A stretch of DNA of 64,000 bases, taken from positions 92,805-156,804 of the forward strand of contig JAACJO010000041.1 in NCBI GenBank assembly GCA_013368445.1. Reading direction: 5' to 3'. Source of the stretch: Leucocoprinus leucothites. Lineage: Eukaryota > Basidiomycota > Agaricomycetes > Agaricales > Agaricaceae. Below, one piece after another: positions 28,701 to 38,638 of this stretch (the stretch's first letter is position 1; each line of letters begins with the position of its first letter). The translations under genes were made by a program, and so were the position numbers. The notes under the pieces are model-generated. The model was not told where the DNA came from and searched no databases. It was given only the letters and a program-made list of their open reading frames with translations.

Positions 28701-30170
28701 ATCGCAAATGGGACCTGGGAGCTTGTTGAGCTACCTCCTGGGGCCAAAATCATTGAGTCTGGTTGGGTTTTCAAGTTGAAACTCAACCCAGACCAGTCTA
28801 TTGAGCGCTATCACTCTAGGCTTGTTGCAAAGGGCTATTCCCAGTGTCCTGGCTATGACTACACTAAGGTTTTTGCCCCTACATTTCGTCCTGCATCCCT
28901 GCGCCTTATTATAGCTTTGGCAGCCAAGGAAGGCTTCAAAATGCGATCTGTGGATATCTCCTCTGCATTCACCTATGGAGAGCTGGATGAGGACATTTAC
29001 ATGAGGCAGCCTGAAGGATATCACCAGGGAGGCCCAAACGTCGTTTGCAAGCTGCACAAATCGCTCTATGGCCTCAAACAGTCAGCCAGGCAGTGGAACA
29101 AGAAGCTACACACTGTGCTTGATTCCCTGGGCTTTAAACGACTCCAGAGCGACAGTTCCATCTACATCTACTCCAAGGGTGAAGTGAAGGTCATAGTGCC
29201 TGTTTTCATCGATGATATCACCCTTGTTTCGAAGAATGATGCTGCCATGGATGCCACAGTGCTGGAGCTGCAGAAACACTTCAAATTGCGCGATTTGGGA
29301 GCCACTACATTTCTCCTCTCTGTCCAGGTCAAGCAGGATCTTGAAGCCCACACTATTTCGCTTTCCCAATCCCACTATGTCCAGGAGCTCCTGAACAGAT
29401 TCAACATGTCTGACTGCAATTCTGTGAAGACTCCGCTCTCTCCTGGCACAGAACTCTCCACACTTGTTCCCACTCCTTCCCAGCAAGAGGAAATGCGAAC
29501 CATTCCCTACCTCTCTGCTGTAGGCTCCCTGCAGTATCTAGCCACCATGACTCGCCCAGATATTGCTTATGCAGTCTCCTACCTTGGGAGATTCAACCAC
29601 AACCCTCATCCTGAGCACTGGGCTGCTGTGAAGCATCTCCTGCGCTATCTGAAGGGCACAAGCGATTACAAGCTTGTTTACAAGGGCTGTGAAGCTGAGG
29701 AGCTCTTTCTGACCTACACAGATGCTTCCCATGGTGGTTGTAAGCAAACTGGTCGCTCTACAGGTGGATATGTGACTCTAGTGTGTGGTGGAGCTGTGGG
29801 ATGGTCCTCCAAGCATCAGCCCTTTGTTACTCTCTCTTCTACAGAGGCTGAGTATGTGGCTGCAGTTGAGGCTGGCAAGGAGATCATGTGGATGAGGAAC
29901 ATCCTGACAGAGTTTGGCTATTCCCCTTCCTATGCTTCCACTCTCCTGATTGACAACAAGTCTGGGATTGATGTTTCCAAGAATCCTGAGCATCATGGTC
30001 GCATGAAGCACCTGGATCTGCGGTTCTACTGGCTCCGGGATGCTGTACAGTCCGCTTTCATTGCTCCAGAGTACATTCCCACCAGCCAGAATGTGGCAGA
30101 CTTGTTTACCAAGGCTGTTCAGCCCAAGATGGTGGAGTTTGCAGTTCCCATGCTAGGATTGACTCGCTAG
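25740..30170 (+). CDS. Copia1 Gag-Pol polyprotein
   Basis: 1476 residues in a single frame. Order: UBN2 Gag (LNATNYSTWAGEMQAWL, to about residue 225); zinc knuckle CGWCYKTGHTEAKC (230-243); aspartic protease DTG at 332-334 (WIADTGATSHMT); pre-integrase HRRFAHHNY...CELC; integrase core with HSDLHGP, DDKGGEY and NGLAERANR; Pro/Ser-rich linker; RT with DISSAFTYGELDEDIYM, SLYGLKQSARQW and FIDD (VFIDDITLVSK, a YVDD variant); RNase H with TDASHGG, SSTEAEYVA and DNKSG. All domains are present. Two RT substitutions look harmful: His in RYHSRLVAKGY and Lys in DYTKVFAP, where copy 2 has Glu and Copia RTs normally have EVFAP. The frame is intact but enzyme activity is doubtful. Confidence 0.93.
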   Translation: MSSSGPNFDKLNATNYSTWAGEMQAWLQASGLWRLVKGELLKPEIPSPTTQATFDSREAWNAKADKAAGWLYLMVEPDQRVHFTDRDDPVKMWTDLRAVHLQRRPGTRFNAYDNLFNIRKAEDESLQSLINRVEESMKQIQNLCPDDFDLKGLDEELASMALIRALPTEEYSSFISSLLLKDKLDKAAVHQAFVTEDTQRRRRAIDLPSSSSALSAASRGLKTAKSTDPCGWCYKTGHTEAKCWRKDKDRLKAQEDTQNAPPRSKRRGNRANKAQEDSDGSPAPPASGEASRVTEFAGNASTSSPSTPIASPTSPASSPPLQLDADFHWIADTGATSHMTPHRHWFKKYTPCCIPIRLADNSVIYSAGMGSVVFQPVIGGKMAGAVEFSRVLHVPDLRSNLLSCLYLTRNKGFNISISSHSMAFKLKGETLFTASIDSTNSAVLNGTTIASETAFSISTLPADLSLWHRRFAHHNYADVKKMIQQELVTGLKIDSSAQPDAVCELCLAGKMHSLPFLPSANHNRSPLELVHSDLHGPLPVPTHNGYKYWMTFIDDSTRFRAVYLLRAKSEAFEAFKEYKAWAENQLGAKIRTLQDDKGGEYMSNAFLQFTKDCGIERRHSTRNRPQQNGLAERANRTMGEHITAMLAESGLPPSFWGHCIASMVHVWNRLPTAPLPNTTPFQAFFKRKPDISHLRVWGCTAYVHIQRDKRNSLQPHVEKCVFIGYPTGYKGWLFYNPTTRQIRISERADFDERYFPCLTGSKRDDVPSFAPPGPPAPPQSSSSFSPPFPPLPPSSGFPLLSDEGGDVDQPPEHRSEAPEPPRVPARTQQPPESPSHSPKSEERSLPPSPSVEPSDAPETPKAGPSIPLRSGDSPSDSDDSNISYATPIGPAPPRTPPQVPTPLAQPPQPQRRSTRPPAPRTAYWLLGKPLLFPPKDQEQGNYVDADYEVVEFAGSVSGPDPHNYKVAMKAPDADKWREACNTEISTLIANGTWELVELPPGAKIIESGWVFKLKLNPDQSIERYHSRLVAKGYSQCPGYDYTKVFAPTFRPASLRLIIALAAKEGFKMRSVDISSAFTYGELDEDIYMRQPEGYHQGGPNVVCKLHKSLYGLKQSARQWNKKLHTVLDSLGFKRLQSDSSIYIYSKGEVKVIVPVFIDDITLVSKNDAAMDATVLELQKHFKLRDLGATTFLLSVQVKQDLEAHTISLSQSHYVQELLNRFNMSDCNSVKTPLSPGTELSTLVPTPSQQEEMRTIPYLSAVGSLQYLATMTRPDIAYAVSYLGRFNHNPHPEHWAAVKHLLRYLKGTSDYKLVYKGCEAEELFLTYTDASHGGCKQTGRSTGGYVTLVCGGAVGWSSKHQPFVTLSSTEAEYVAAVEAGKEIMWMRNILTEFGYSPSYASTLLIDNKSGIDVSKNPEHHGRMKHLDLRFYWLRDAVQSAFIAPEYIPTSQNVADLFTKAVQPKMVEFAVPMLGLTR

Positions 30171-30232
30171 AGGGTGTAGGTGTCGATTTTGGTGTTTCCG
30201 ACGACTTGTGGACTTGTCAGATCAAGGAGGTG

Positions 30233-30534
30233 TGTCAGATGTGCTCTGGACAGTCTACAAGTATTTGTGATTGATTTGTTGATGTATGAAGTTAGAGTTG
30301 ATGCAGAGGTTGCTTAGTCAGTTGTAGATCACCTGACTGCATGTTCAACTCTCCTGTGGACGCTTTCTTGACTCTCAGTCATTTACAGTTGTCCACAGGT
30401 GAGTACAAGTCTCTATCTTGTTAATACAGTCATTTACAGTTGTCCACAGATTCCTGTGTGAGTTGTGAGCTCCCTGGGCGATTTCTCTGGTTTCTAGGAC
30501 CTCCCACACGTCCCCTGTGCGTCACCTTCTAACA
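30233..30534 (+). repeat. 3' LTR of Copia1 (302 bp)
   Basis: Same as the 5' LTR minus one 51-bp repeat unit. Followed by TSD CACTG. Confidence 0.95.
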
Positions 30535-32556
30535 CACTGCACAGCCGCAGGAGCCTAGGCCTGCACAGCCACATCTACTGGATCTTAAGGATCCATCGAA
30601 CACTGCCACCGAAGAAACTGTTGTTGTCGGTGAAGCTACTTTCAAAGCGCTGGAGGCGCTTAAATATACTACCAATTTCTTCAAGCACCGTGCTGCACTA
30701 GGATTACAACCTGGTAGAAAGGATCCAAGAGTTTCCCAGATGGGGGAACCAATATATTGTCTACTCACTACTATGTTTGAAACAGGCTGGGACTGGCTCC
30801 CCATTAATGGCGAAAGCGGTCTCACCATCGTAGATGCATTAAGGCACTACTACGGCCCGCCTCCTGATGTTCCCATGACGGACTCATCCCCCCCTCCCAA
30901 AGGTAAAGGGAAGGGAAAAAAGGCACGTAATCCTTACCCGTCTACCATCCCTACCCCCCTATTCCCGCCTGGCATTGTCGTTGGGCAAACTAACCCTACA
31001 GCACGCATTGACGATGATTGCATGAACATCGACCAAGCCCCTCCCGCTGAGGGCACCATTCCTCTCCCCCAGAATGACTTTACGTCTTCTGGTAAGGCAC
31101 GTGACGTTTCGTCCGTGTCAGGCTCCCTGAAGGCAAAGAATGACATTACGTCTTCTAAGCCCTCCAGTCCTATTCGTGTCTCCCGGGCCCCCCCTCCACC
31201 TTCCAATCACGTGATCCCAAGGAATGGGAATGGAAACTTCGAGCGCTCAGTTGGGTGTCCCTCTTCTGATGGCCAGGCTCAGCCATCAAAACCTAACCCC
31301 AAGGGCGCCTCTGACATGCTGCCTCCTATCCCCCCTCCTGACCATAAGGCATCCACCAAACCCCTTACGGAACATTTCAACAAGAAGAATGTGTCGTTTG
31401 CTGATGCCGCCCGACGGGGTGTCCAGCCGGCGACTTCCTCTTCCAACTCTTCTCCCAACATTGATGGAGTTAAGATGCAAGAAATGATACTCGCCTTCCC
31501 TGAATTATCATACGACAAAGTCCTTGCTATGTACAAGGCAGGCTTTGGAGGCACTCAATCTCAAGCGCCCGAACCTTCAACCGCAAGTGCCCCACACACT
31601 AAACCTAAAATGACCACGCACGGGCCTACCCGTCGTCAAGTCCTCATCCCGTTTGAAGGGAACATCATTGCTGACCATATCAAAGACTTCAACAAGGCAG
31701 CCGAGTTCTGTAACCGTGGCCTTACTGCCGCCCAATCCAAACTGCGTGTCGAATCAGTCCGTGAATCATATAACGGCATTTCTATTGCCACCTCAGGTGT
31801 CGTGTCCCCCGCTGACCTGGAAACCATCAAATCCTGGCTTAAAAAAGCCTGGCAACTAGGAGACGCCATCCCCGTTGAGCCTCATCTCCCACAATCTAAA
31901 TCGTTTCTTAAAATCGTCGGCATCCCTTATTGGGTAGCCAATTCATCCAACCCCCTTTCCCCTGCATTTGTTGAACAAGCCCTCGGACAATCTACTTTGT
32001 TCGAAAATGTTATTCTTGCCGCCCGTCCTCACGTTATGAAAGCCTCCCCAAAATCGGACACGGCCATCGTGTGATTTGATATCTGAGATTCCCAAAACGG
32101 TACTAAGGCCAAGACATTGGTTAACCGTACTATCAACTTTGGTCAACATGTCGGAACCATCCAGGCTACTAGTATGCACCCCGGCATCGCACAATGTAGG
32201 AACTGCTGGTGCTGGGGTCATCCCACTCATGCGTGTCGCGCTCTCGGTGCACATTGCCAAATCTGTGGCAGTCCTCACCGTATTGAAAACCACTGATCCA
32301 TGGCCTGGTGTTGTAAGGCCAACCCCAAATCCAATCCCCCCTGCGATGCCACTCCTGAGGGCATCCCATATCCTCACCTAGAGAACTTCAAATGCCTGAA
32401 CTGCAAAGGCGATCATCACGCAAACGACATCAAATGTCCATTCTGGAGAAACAGGTTCGACCGAACCTGGCATTCCAATAAAGCCGCCGAATCATGCACC
32501 GCACGTGCAGTTCACGCCAATTCCAATCGCTCTGGTGGCGGAGTTGCTGTTTAAAT

Positions 32557-35500
32557 ATGTCTGGTAAGAACAAACCCATCTCTTCTGTTCGTATCTATTC
32601 GCAAAACGTGGGACGCTCTTATGCCCTGGTTGATACTATACTCGAGTCCAAAAAGCTGGACTTCGATATCATTTTTCTACAGGAACCTCCATGGAATCAT
32701 ATTCGAAAAGCACCTTCTATGACTAACCCTGGGGGGGATGATGTCATAGGTGCTCCTATTCACCCTGAGTGGCTGTGTATGGTTTGCCCTACCAAGCCAA
32801 ATGACCCCCGACCCCGTACTCTGACTTACGTTCACAGATGCCTACTTCGCATGAGGCCCATTCTTTGACAAGAGTGGGTTAACCACCGTGATATACAAAT
32901 CTTGGGTTTATTCAACCAGGGTAACTATATTCATCTACTTAATATATACTCTGACTCGTCCTCGTCGGCGATCAATTTTCTTTCAACGAACTTCATCAAC
33001 ATCCCTAATGTTATATATATGGGAGGGGACTTTAATTGTCAATCTCCAGAATGGGACCCTTCAGCTACTTACGTCCCTATGTCAGCTATAACTCTAATGG
33101 AGTTAGCGGATGACTTCAATCTTACAAGGTCCTCACCGACCTCATTATCCCCTACTCATTTCTCTTCCATTGAAAGTCATGACAATTCAGTTATCGACCT
33201 TATTTTTTGTGCTAACAATTCCACCCCCCATATCATCAATGTTAATTCAAGGCTCCCATCAGATCACGCACCCTTGATTATGGATCTTCCAATTTGTCCA
33301 GATTATATTAATTATAAAAAACGTGTACTACCAAAAGATAGCAATGAAGAGACGGCTTTCATTTCTCAAGTCTCTGAGCATCTGGCAGCCCTTGACTGCT
33401 CAAACATTCATTCCACTGCTTGTCTGAATGATATCTCTAACTCCATTTCTCGAATCTTTCACAAATCTTGGAATACGAACTCTAAAACTGTATGGATTAC
33501 TAACCGGTCAAAGGAATGGTGGAACCCCCATTGTTCTGAGACTCTTCTTACCTACAGAAGAACAAAGGATCGAAAAGATTGGCGAGCATTCAGAACGGCA
33601 ACCAGAACTGCCAAACGCTCTTTCTTTGATACGTGCATCCATGAAATCCCATCGACCAACAAACGACCCTGGGACCTTATGGAATGGGTAAAACAATGCA
33701 AACTCCCTGCCATTGAGGGTATCCACTATCAAGGACGACCTTGCAACAACCTTCCGGACCTATGGAATGCACTCCATTCATCATACAACTCAGCGTCCAG
33801 TCCTCCAGTGAGCTCTAACATTCTGAATGAAATGAAATCACTTCCCCCCCGTTCCTGGACAAACTTCTCCGTCCTTGAACTCACCGAATCCCTCTCTTCA
33901 TGCACTAACTCTTCAGCACCCGGACCTGATCACGTCTCCTGGAAACATCTAAAGTCTATTGTCGCCCACAATGAGTGCCTCAAAAACATACTACTCATTG
34001 CTAATGCGTGTGTATGTCTCTCTTACTAGCTGAGTCACTTCAAGGACTCGGTCTCCATTATCATTCCCAAGCCAAATAAACTGGCATATGATACACTGAA
34101 AGCGTTTCGTCCCATCGTGCTACTAAACACTTTAGGTAAACTAATTGAGAAGATGATTGCTCGCCGCATGCAGTTTGAAGCGGTATCCCTAGATGTTCTC
34201 CACCCTAATCAAATGGGCGGAGTTATCCAATGATCCACTAAGGATGCAGGAGTATTCCTCACTCATATCATTCGGTCTGGATGGGCTAAAGGTTTGGTTA
34301 CCAGTGTCTGTGCGTTTGATATCGCCCAATTTTTCCCCTCCCTAAACCACGAAATCCTCACTAACATTCTACGACAACAGGGGTTCGCCCCAGAACTCAT
34401 CAACTTCTTTTCACACTATCTCATAGGTCGATCCACTCAATTCATGTGGAACATGTTCCTATCTGATGCCCATGACGCGGATGTTGGTGTTGGGCAAGGT
34501 TCCGCTTTATCACCCATTCTATCCACGCTCTATCTAGCGCCCCTCATGTTCATGTTCGACCAACGCGCTCGTTTACAGTCTATCCCGTCTTCTCTTTTAT
34601 CATTTGTCGATGATGGGCTTTGTATATCTCAAGCGAAGAATTATACTGACACTATTTCTTCCCTCAAATCAGCTTACTCCATCATTAACTCCATCTGCAC
34701 TGATCTCGGGCTTGTCGTTGAACACGATAAATCCGAAGTCTTCCACTTCTCCCGACGTCATAATGATTCAAACCCCCCCCTTGATTTATCTGACATTGGT
34801 GGCCCTCTACTGCATCCCAAACGTGTCTGGCGGTACTTGGGTTTCTATTTTGACTGTCGATTATCATTTCAAGAACACGTTTGGTATTACTCCACCAAAG
34901 CTTTATCCACAGTGAAAGCTATGAATATGCTAGGCAACTCCAGCAGAGGCCTCCTTCCTCTACAAAAATGCCTGCTCTATAGGTCTTGTGTCGTCCCCGT
35001 GGCTACGTATGGATTCCGACTCTGGTACTTTGAAGGCGCTCGCAACAAAGCGCTTCTCAAGTCCCTATCTTCTATGCAAAGGCGCGTGGCTCTTTGGATC
35101 ACAGGCGCCTTCCGCACTTCCCCGTCAGGCGGCGTTGAAAGCATTGCTGGACTCATTCCAATACATCTCCATCTTCATAAATTAGCTATTCGCTCGTCAT
35201 ATCGAGTTTCTACTTTACCCTCTAATCATGCGTTACGTTCTCTTTTATCTAACAATTTCTCTCTTAACTCATCCCCTTATCCCCAATCGATTCGCCTTCT
35301 CACTCCGGCCAAAAAAGCTAAAGTTAAAGGCCCTCTTATTGATGTAGATAATTCTCTTTCTCATCTTTCTGATTCCTTTTCTCCATTCGCTCCTGAATCT
35401 AAGCCTGGATCTCGCCTTATGGACATCTTTCCTGATTCCATCCACTTCCACCCCTGTAATCGCTCGGATAAACATGAAATGTATAATCATGTATTATCTC

Positions 35501-36510
35501 TTGATTCAACTTTTTCCTCTTCTTCCTCCGATCGTAATTGTATTTCAGTTGTTACTGACGCTTCTGTTCCACTTGTAGGTTCCCTTCAGGCGGTTTCAGC
35601 GGCACATCTATATCGCGGTGGACGACAAGTGTCCCATGCAAAACAGGCTAGCGGTCAAGCGTCGTCTACAGACGCCGAACTCTACTCCATTCGTATTGGC
35701 ATCGCCAAGGCCATTTCTCTCCAGTGCGACCACATTATCCTCATCACCGACTGCCTCCCAGCAGCCAAACTAGCTGTTGATCCCTCTATACATTCGAGCC
35801 AATCACACTCCATCCAAGTCTGTCGACTTTTATCCGATTGGCTCGCAGCCAAACCTTCTCGCTCTATCAACTTCTGGGACGTCCCTTCCAAATGGCGCTG
35901 GAAGCCTCACCTTAAAGTCCACAAAGACGTCACTTCCACATGCATACACGCCCCCCCTCGATTAGGCGCTACCCTTGATTTCTTGCGACGCAAAATTACC
36001 AATGACTGCCAGAAATCCTGGGAGTCCACTTTCTGGAAGAAAAGATACCGCGGCAGTGGCTTCCTTCTTTCAAAAAAGAATCGCAAGTTTCTCATCCCCA
36101 CCTACGTCAAAGGGGGCACCTGGCTTCCCTTAGCCAATGAATCGCCATCATTATGTGCGCGTATGACATGTGCCATCCTCAATCATGCTCCTATTGGAGC
36201 TTATCGCGAGAGGTTCTTCCCCCTTGAACCCAAATCCTGTTGTTGTGGCCATCACCTGGAAACACGACATCACATCCTGTGCTACTGCCCCCTCTATCCC
36301 TTCCGCACTCAATGGGTGCAATGCGCATTCCCTCAGTATGAGTTCCTTGTTGAGTTCTTGAAAAAGAACCCAGCCACTTTTGCTTTTACCAATCATGACA
36401 CGCGTCTACCGCCGCCTCAAGCTCCTGTGCCCACCGAACCAAATGAAGGTGAACTATATTCTTTCATCTCTTCTCTTTTCTTTTCCTTTGAGACCAATCT
36501 CTGTGTATGA
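32557..36510 (+). pseudogene. LINE-B ORF2 endonuclease-RT-RNase H (copy B3)
   Basis: ATG two bases after the ORF1 stop (TAA-AT-ATG). About 1317 codons with only four visible interruptions: TGA at 32866-32868 (shared with B2 and B4), TAG near 34027 (Trp elsewhere: SHWPSHFKD), a local change around 34084, and TGA near 34231 (CGA elsewhere). Domains in order: endonuclease (IIFLQEPPWNHI, YMGGDFNC, SDHAPL); RT (SVCAFDIAQFFPSLNH, GQGSALSPILS, catalytic FVDD at about 34603); RNase H (SVVTDASVP, DAELYSIRIG, LITDCLPAAK); C-terminal zinc motif (CCCGHHLETRHHILCYC). The 738 codons from 34294 are open. The protein would nick DNA and copy LINE RNA at the nick. Confidence 0.9.
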
Positions 36511-36715
36511 CACCTCGTTCTATAGTCTCTTTCGAGTCTTATCTATGTTGCTGGACTAATCGTGTATAGTCTCTGTCTTAAGCGGTCTCCGACTGCTTCG
36601 TGTACCCCAGCTTGCTGTAGTGTACTGTCTGTTTGTAATATTTAGTTGAAAGCGGACTGCGACCAAGCACCGCTATATAAATTCATTGATTTAAAAAAAA
36701 AAAAAAAAAAAAAAA
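36511..36715 (+). other. LINE-B 3' UTR and tail (copy B3)
   Basis: The last 60 bases include GCGGACTGC...GCACCGCTATATAAATTC and then poly-A. The GCGG/CCGC ends can pair. The same tail, with variations, ends B1, B6, family A and LINE-C, and is the presumed RT recognition signal. The A-specific hairpin is absent. Confidence 0.65.
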
Positions 36716-36730
36716 TACCTCAAGGTCCTC

Positions 36731-37309
36731 GACGCCCCTTACTTCGTGAACAGCGTTCGCATCACGCCGACTCATGTGACTGACCGCATGCGATTGTCCG
36801 CCTTCAAGGACATTTTCACAGATGTTTCCTCTGTGTGCATCATGCGCAACTCCACCAGAGCCAACACCGCCACCATTTGGTTCGACCTCTGGGACTCTCA
36901 ATCAGGAGCAAGCGCCAAGAAGCTCCTGGGCAAGTACCTCCACTTTGAGGGTGTTCAGTCTGTCATCTGGGCTGCACGTGCTCACCCAGGCAGTCCACAG
37001 TGTCAGCGTTGCTGGCGCTGGGGGCACTCTACCTCATTGTGCCATGCCCATGTGCTGCGATGCGCTGCCTGCGGCAGTCCTCATCGTACTGAGAACCACC
37101 GCTCCCACTCGAGCTGTTGTAAGGGGAGTCCGAAGGCCAATCCCCCTATCCTGCCCACTGCTGCTGAGGATCCCTGTCCTCATATCAAGTGCATCAACTG
37201 TGCCAAGTCACATGCAGCTGACGATCGCAAATGCCCATTCTGGTGACACCGGTTTGACCAGCTTTGGCTTGAAAACCATTGCCGCGATGCTGCTCAGTCG
37301 CATCTGTAG
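36731..37309 (+). pseudogene. Family A ORF1 C-terminal part (copy A4)
   Basis: Resumes after B3: VLDAPYFVNSVRITPTHVTD, the core FDLWDSQSGASAKKLLGKYL, knuckles CQRCWRWGHSTSLC and CAACGSPHRTENH, and CINCAKSHAADDRKC. One TGA follows CPFW at about 37244, then HRFDQLWLENH to the ordinary stop. Matches A1 residue by residue with scattered changes. Confidence 0.85.
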
Positions 37310-37619
37310 GGTTCTCTTCCCTGCAGGTCGCATTGTCCACCCCTACACTGTGCGCAGTGGGCCCTGGAGATCCATGCCGTGCATTTCCATCCGCCAGTAA
37401 AACAGAACAACCCGACTTGTATTATAGTATGCTTTCATTTCAAACTATGTACCACTGTGTGAAGATGTCATTTGTACTAGGTGGACTTTGGACTTGTATT
37501 TATACCTAGCTATGTAAATGTGTAGTTGGTAGTGGTACTTTCTGCATGTTGTAGTAGTTGGGCGCAGACTGCTTTCGCGCACCGCGTTATAAATTTGTGA
37601 CCCCTCCAGGGTTGTGTTG

Positions 37620-37651
<32 letters not shown>

Positions 37652-37653
<2 letters not shown>

Positions 37654-38638
37654 CTCTCAACATATGAGAGTTCTTCAGCTCCCCCCAGGCTGATGTTTCA
37701 TCGCCTGGCCCCTCCCAACTGACTGCTGACATTCCGTCGCTGTCGGTTGCTCCTCCAGTGGTTGACATTTCATCACCACTTAAACCCTTCACAGCCTGTG
37801 GAACCACCTTCTACCCTGTCGACGCTCCCCCTGCCGTGCCCCAATCAGTGACCTCCTCCAAGGGAAAGAAGAAGAAGCTCACCCCAAAGCATGCTCTCAA
37901 TAACCTCATATCTTTCCTCAAGTGGTTGGATACCATTGAAGACTCTGCCAACATCGTCGAACAAGACACTCAGTCTATGGTTACTTGTTTAGCCAAGGCC
38001 TCTTATGCCATAGCCAGCAAGCTGAAGATGAGCAGCATGCTGATCACCTCTAGCTCTCTCAATGCTGCAGGCTGGGAGACATATGAAGATTTCCTGGGGG
38101 ACTTTGGTCATAGGTTCTTGGCCGAGGCCTCCCCTAAAGTGACGTGCATCATCCATGAGGCGACCCATGGATCTGCTGACTCAGCAGGTCCACATGACAT
38201 CAACATGGGCTCCCCTAAGGTGCCCACTCTACCCCCCCAGATCGTCGGCCTGCCCCGGCCTGTCCCTCCTTACCACCCAAGCCAGCACCTGCAAAGGCCC
38301 ATGCTAGTGGCAAAGTGCCCATTCAGGCACCCCCTGCTCCTAAGGTTAGGTCTGATGGCCAGGCCTGGTGAGCACCCATCCTACCCTCGGCAGCTAAGAA
38401 GTCGTTCACTGAGGTCACCTGTACCCCGGCGTCTGTGGCAGCACTTATCAAGCTAGCCCAGTCCCACCCTACCCTCGAGCCTGATTGTGTTGCTGCAATG
38501 CATCAGGCTGCCCTTGCTGATGCGCCTTCTGTAAAGAAGCCCCACATGACCACATTGGGCCCCACCCGATGCCAACTCTTCCTTGATTTCACTGGCAGTG
38601 CCAGTGATATCACTTACCTCCACCACAAGGCCATGCGC
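37652..38638 (+). pseudogene. Family A' copy A5, ORF1 fragment
   Basis: Begins in the N-terminal region directly after the A4 poly-A and continues through SSPLKPFTA, FYPVDAPPAVPQSVTSSKGK and a variant middle part (WLDTIEDSANIVEQD) not seen in other copies, to the core start (LIKLAQSHPTLEPD). It breaks at AKAMRH, where B4 begins (38639). Several frame changes occur, for example around 38370. The middle segment makes it a distinct A' variant. Confidence 0.75.

Larger units (their letters stand above)
24983..30534 (+). mobile_element. Copia1, complete Ty1/copia LTR retrotransposon
   Basis: 5552 bp with a 5-bp TSD CACTG (24978-24982 and 30535-30539), LTRs TGTCAG...TAACA, a half-tRNA initiator-Met primer site (25336-25350), one uninterrupted gag-pol frame and a purine tract (AAGGAGGTG) before the 3' LTR. 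The two LTRs are identical by eye except that the 5' LTR holds one extra 51-bp tandem unit. This is a very recent insertion in LINE-B B3. Domain order integrase before RT defines Copia. Confidence 0.95.
24241..32554 (+). pseudogene. LINE-B ORF1 gag-like protein (copy B3), split by Copia1
   Basis: ATG at 24241 (MTAPSHWVDLKG). The first 247 codons run to the Copia1 insertion in the HDVTHDVTGDIT repeat and continue after 30540. The frame is open to TGA at 32072-32074, where B2 and B4 have TGG (AVVWFD). A second Trp-to-stop change follows near 32084, and a CGA-to-TGA before the last knuckle (ENH-stop-SMAWCC, about 32296). Zinc knuckles CRNCWCWGHPTHAC, CQICGSPHRIENH and CLNCKGDHHANDIKC are recognisable. 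The ORF ends at TAA 32552-32554, two bases before the ORF2 ATG. Confidence 0.85.
24159..36715 (+). mobile_element. LINE-B copy B3, full length, carrying Copia1
   Basis: Complete copy: leader from CATCATCCTCCTTTCC (24159), ORF1, ORF2, 3' UTR and poly-A (36693-36715), with a 15-bp TSD (24144-24158 and 36716-36730). Without Copia1 and its TSD it is about 7.0 kb, matching B2. It has the longest intact ORF2 3' half here (738 codons) and is the reference copy used for comparisons in this annotation. Confidence 0.92.
23107..37651 (+). mobile_element. Family A copy A4, 5'-truncated, carrying LINE-B copy B3
   Basis: Two parts, 23107-24158 and 36731-37651, join exactly once B3 and one copy of the 15-bp TSD TACCTCAAGGTCCTC are removed. 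It begins inside ORF1 (VALSPAGP) and ends with the A-type 3' UTR, tail and poly-A (37623-37651). ORF1 is open from 23115 to the B3 insertion and from 36716 to a TGA in CPFW-stop-HRFD (CGA in A3). The normal stop is at about 37307. The tail hairpin is preserved by G-U pairs. Confidence 0.85.

Noticed and set aside
32866..32868. TGA in LINE-B ORF2 as a selenocysteine codon
   Set aside because: The sister copy has CGA, there is no sign of a SECIS element, and most fungi lack selenocysteine machinery.
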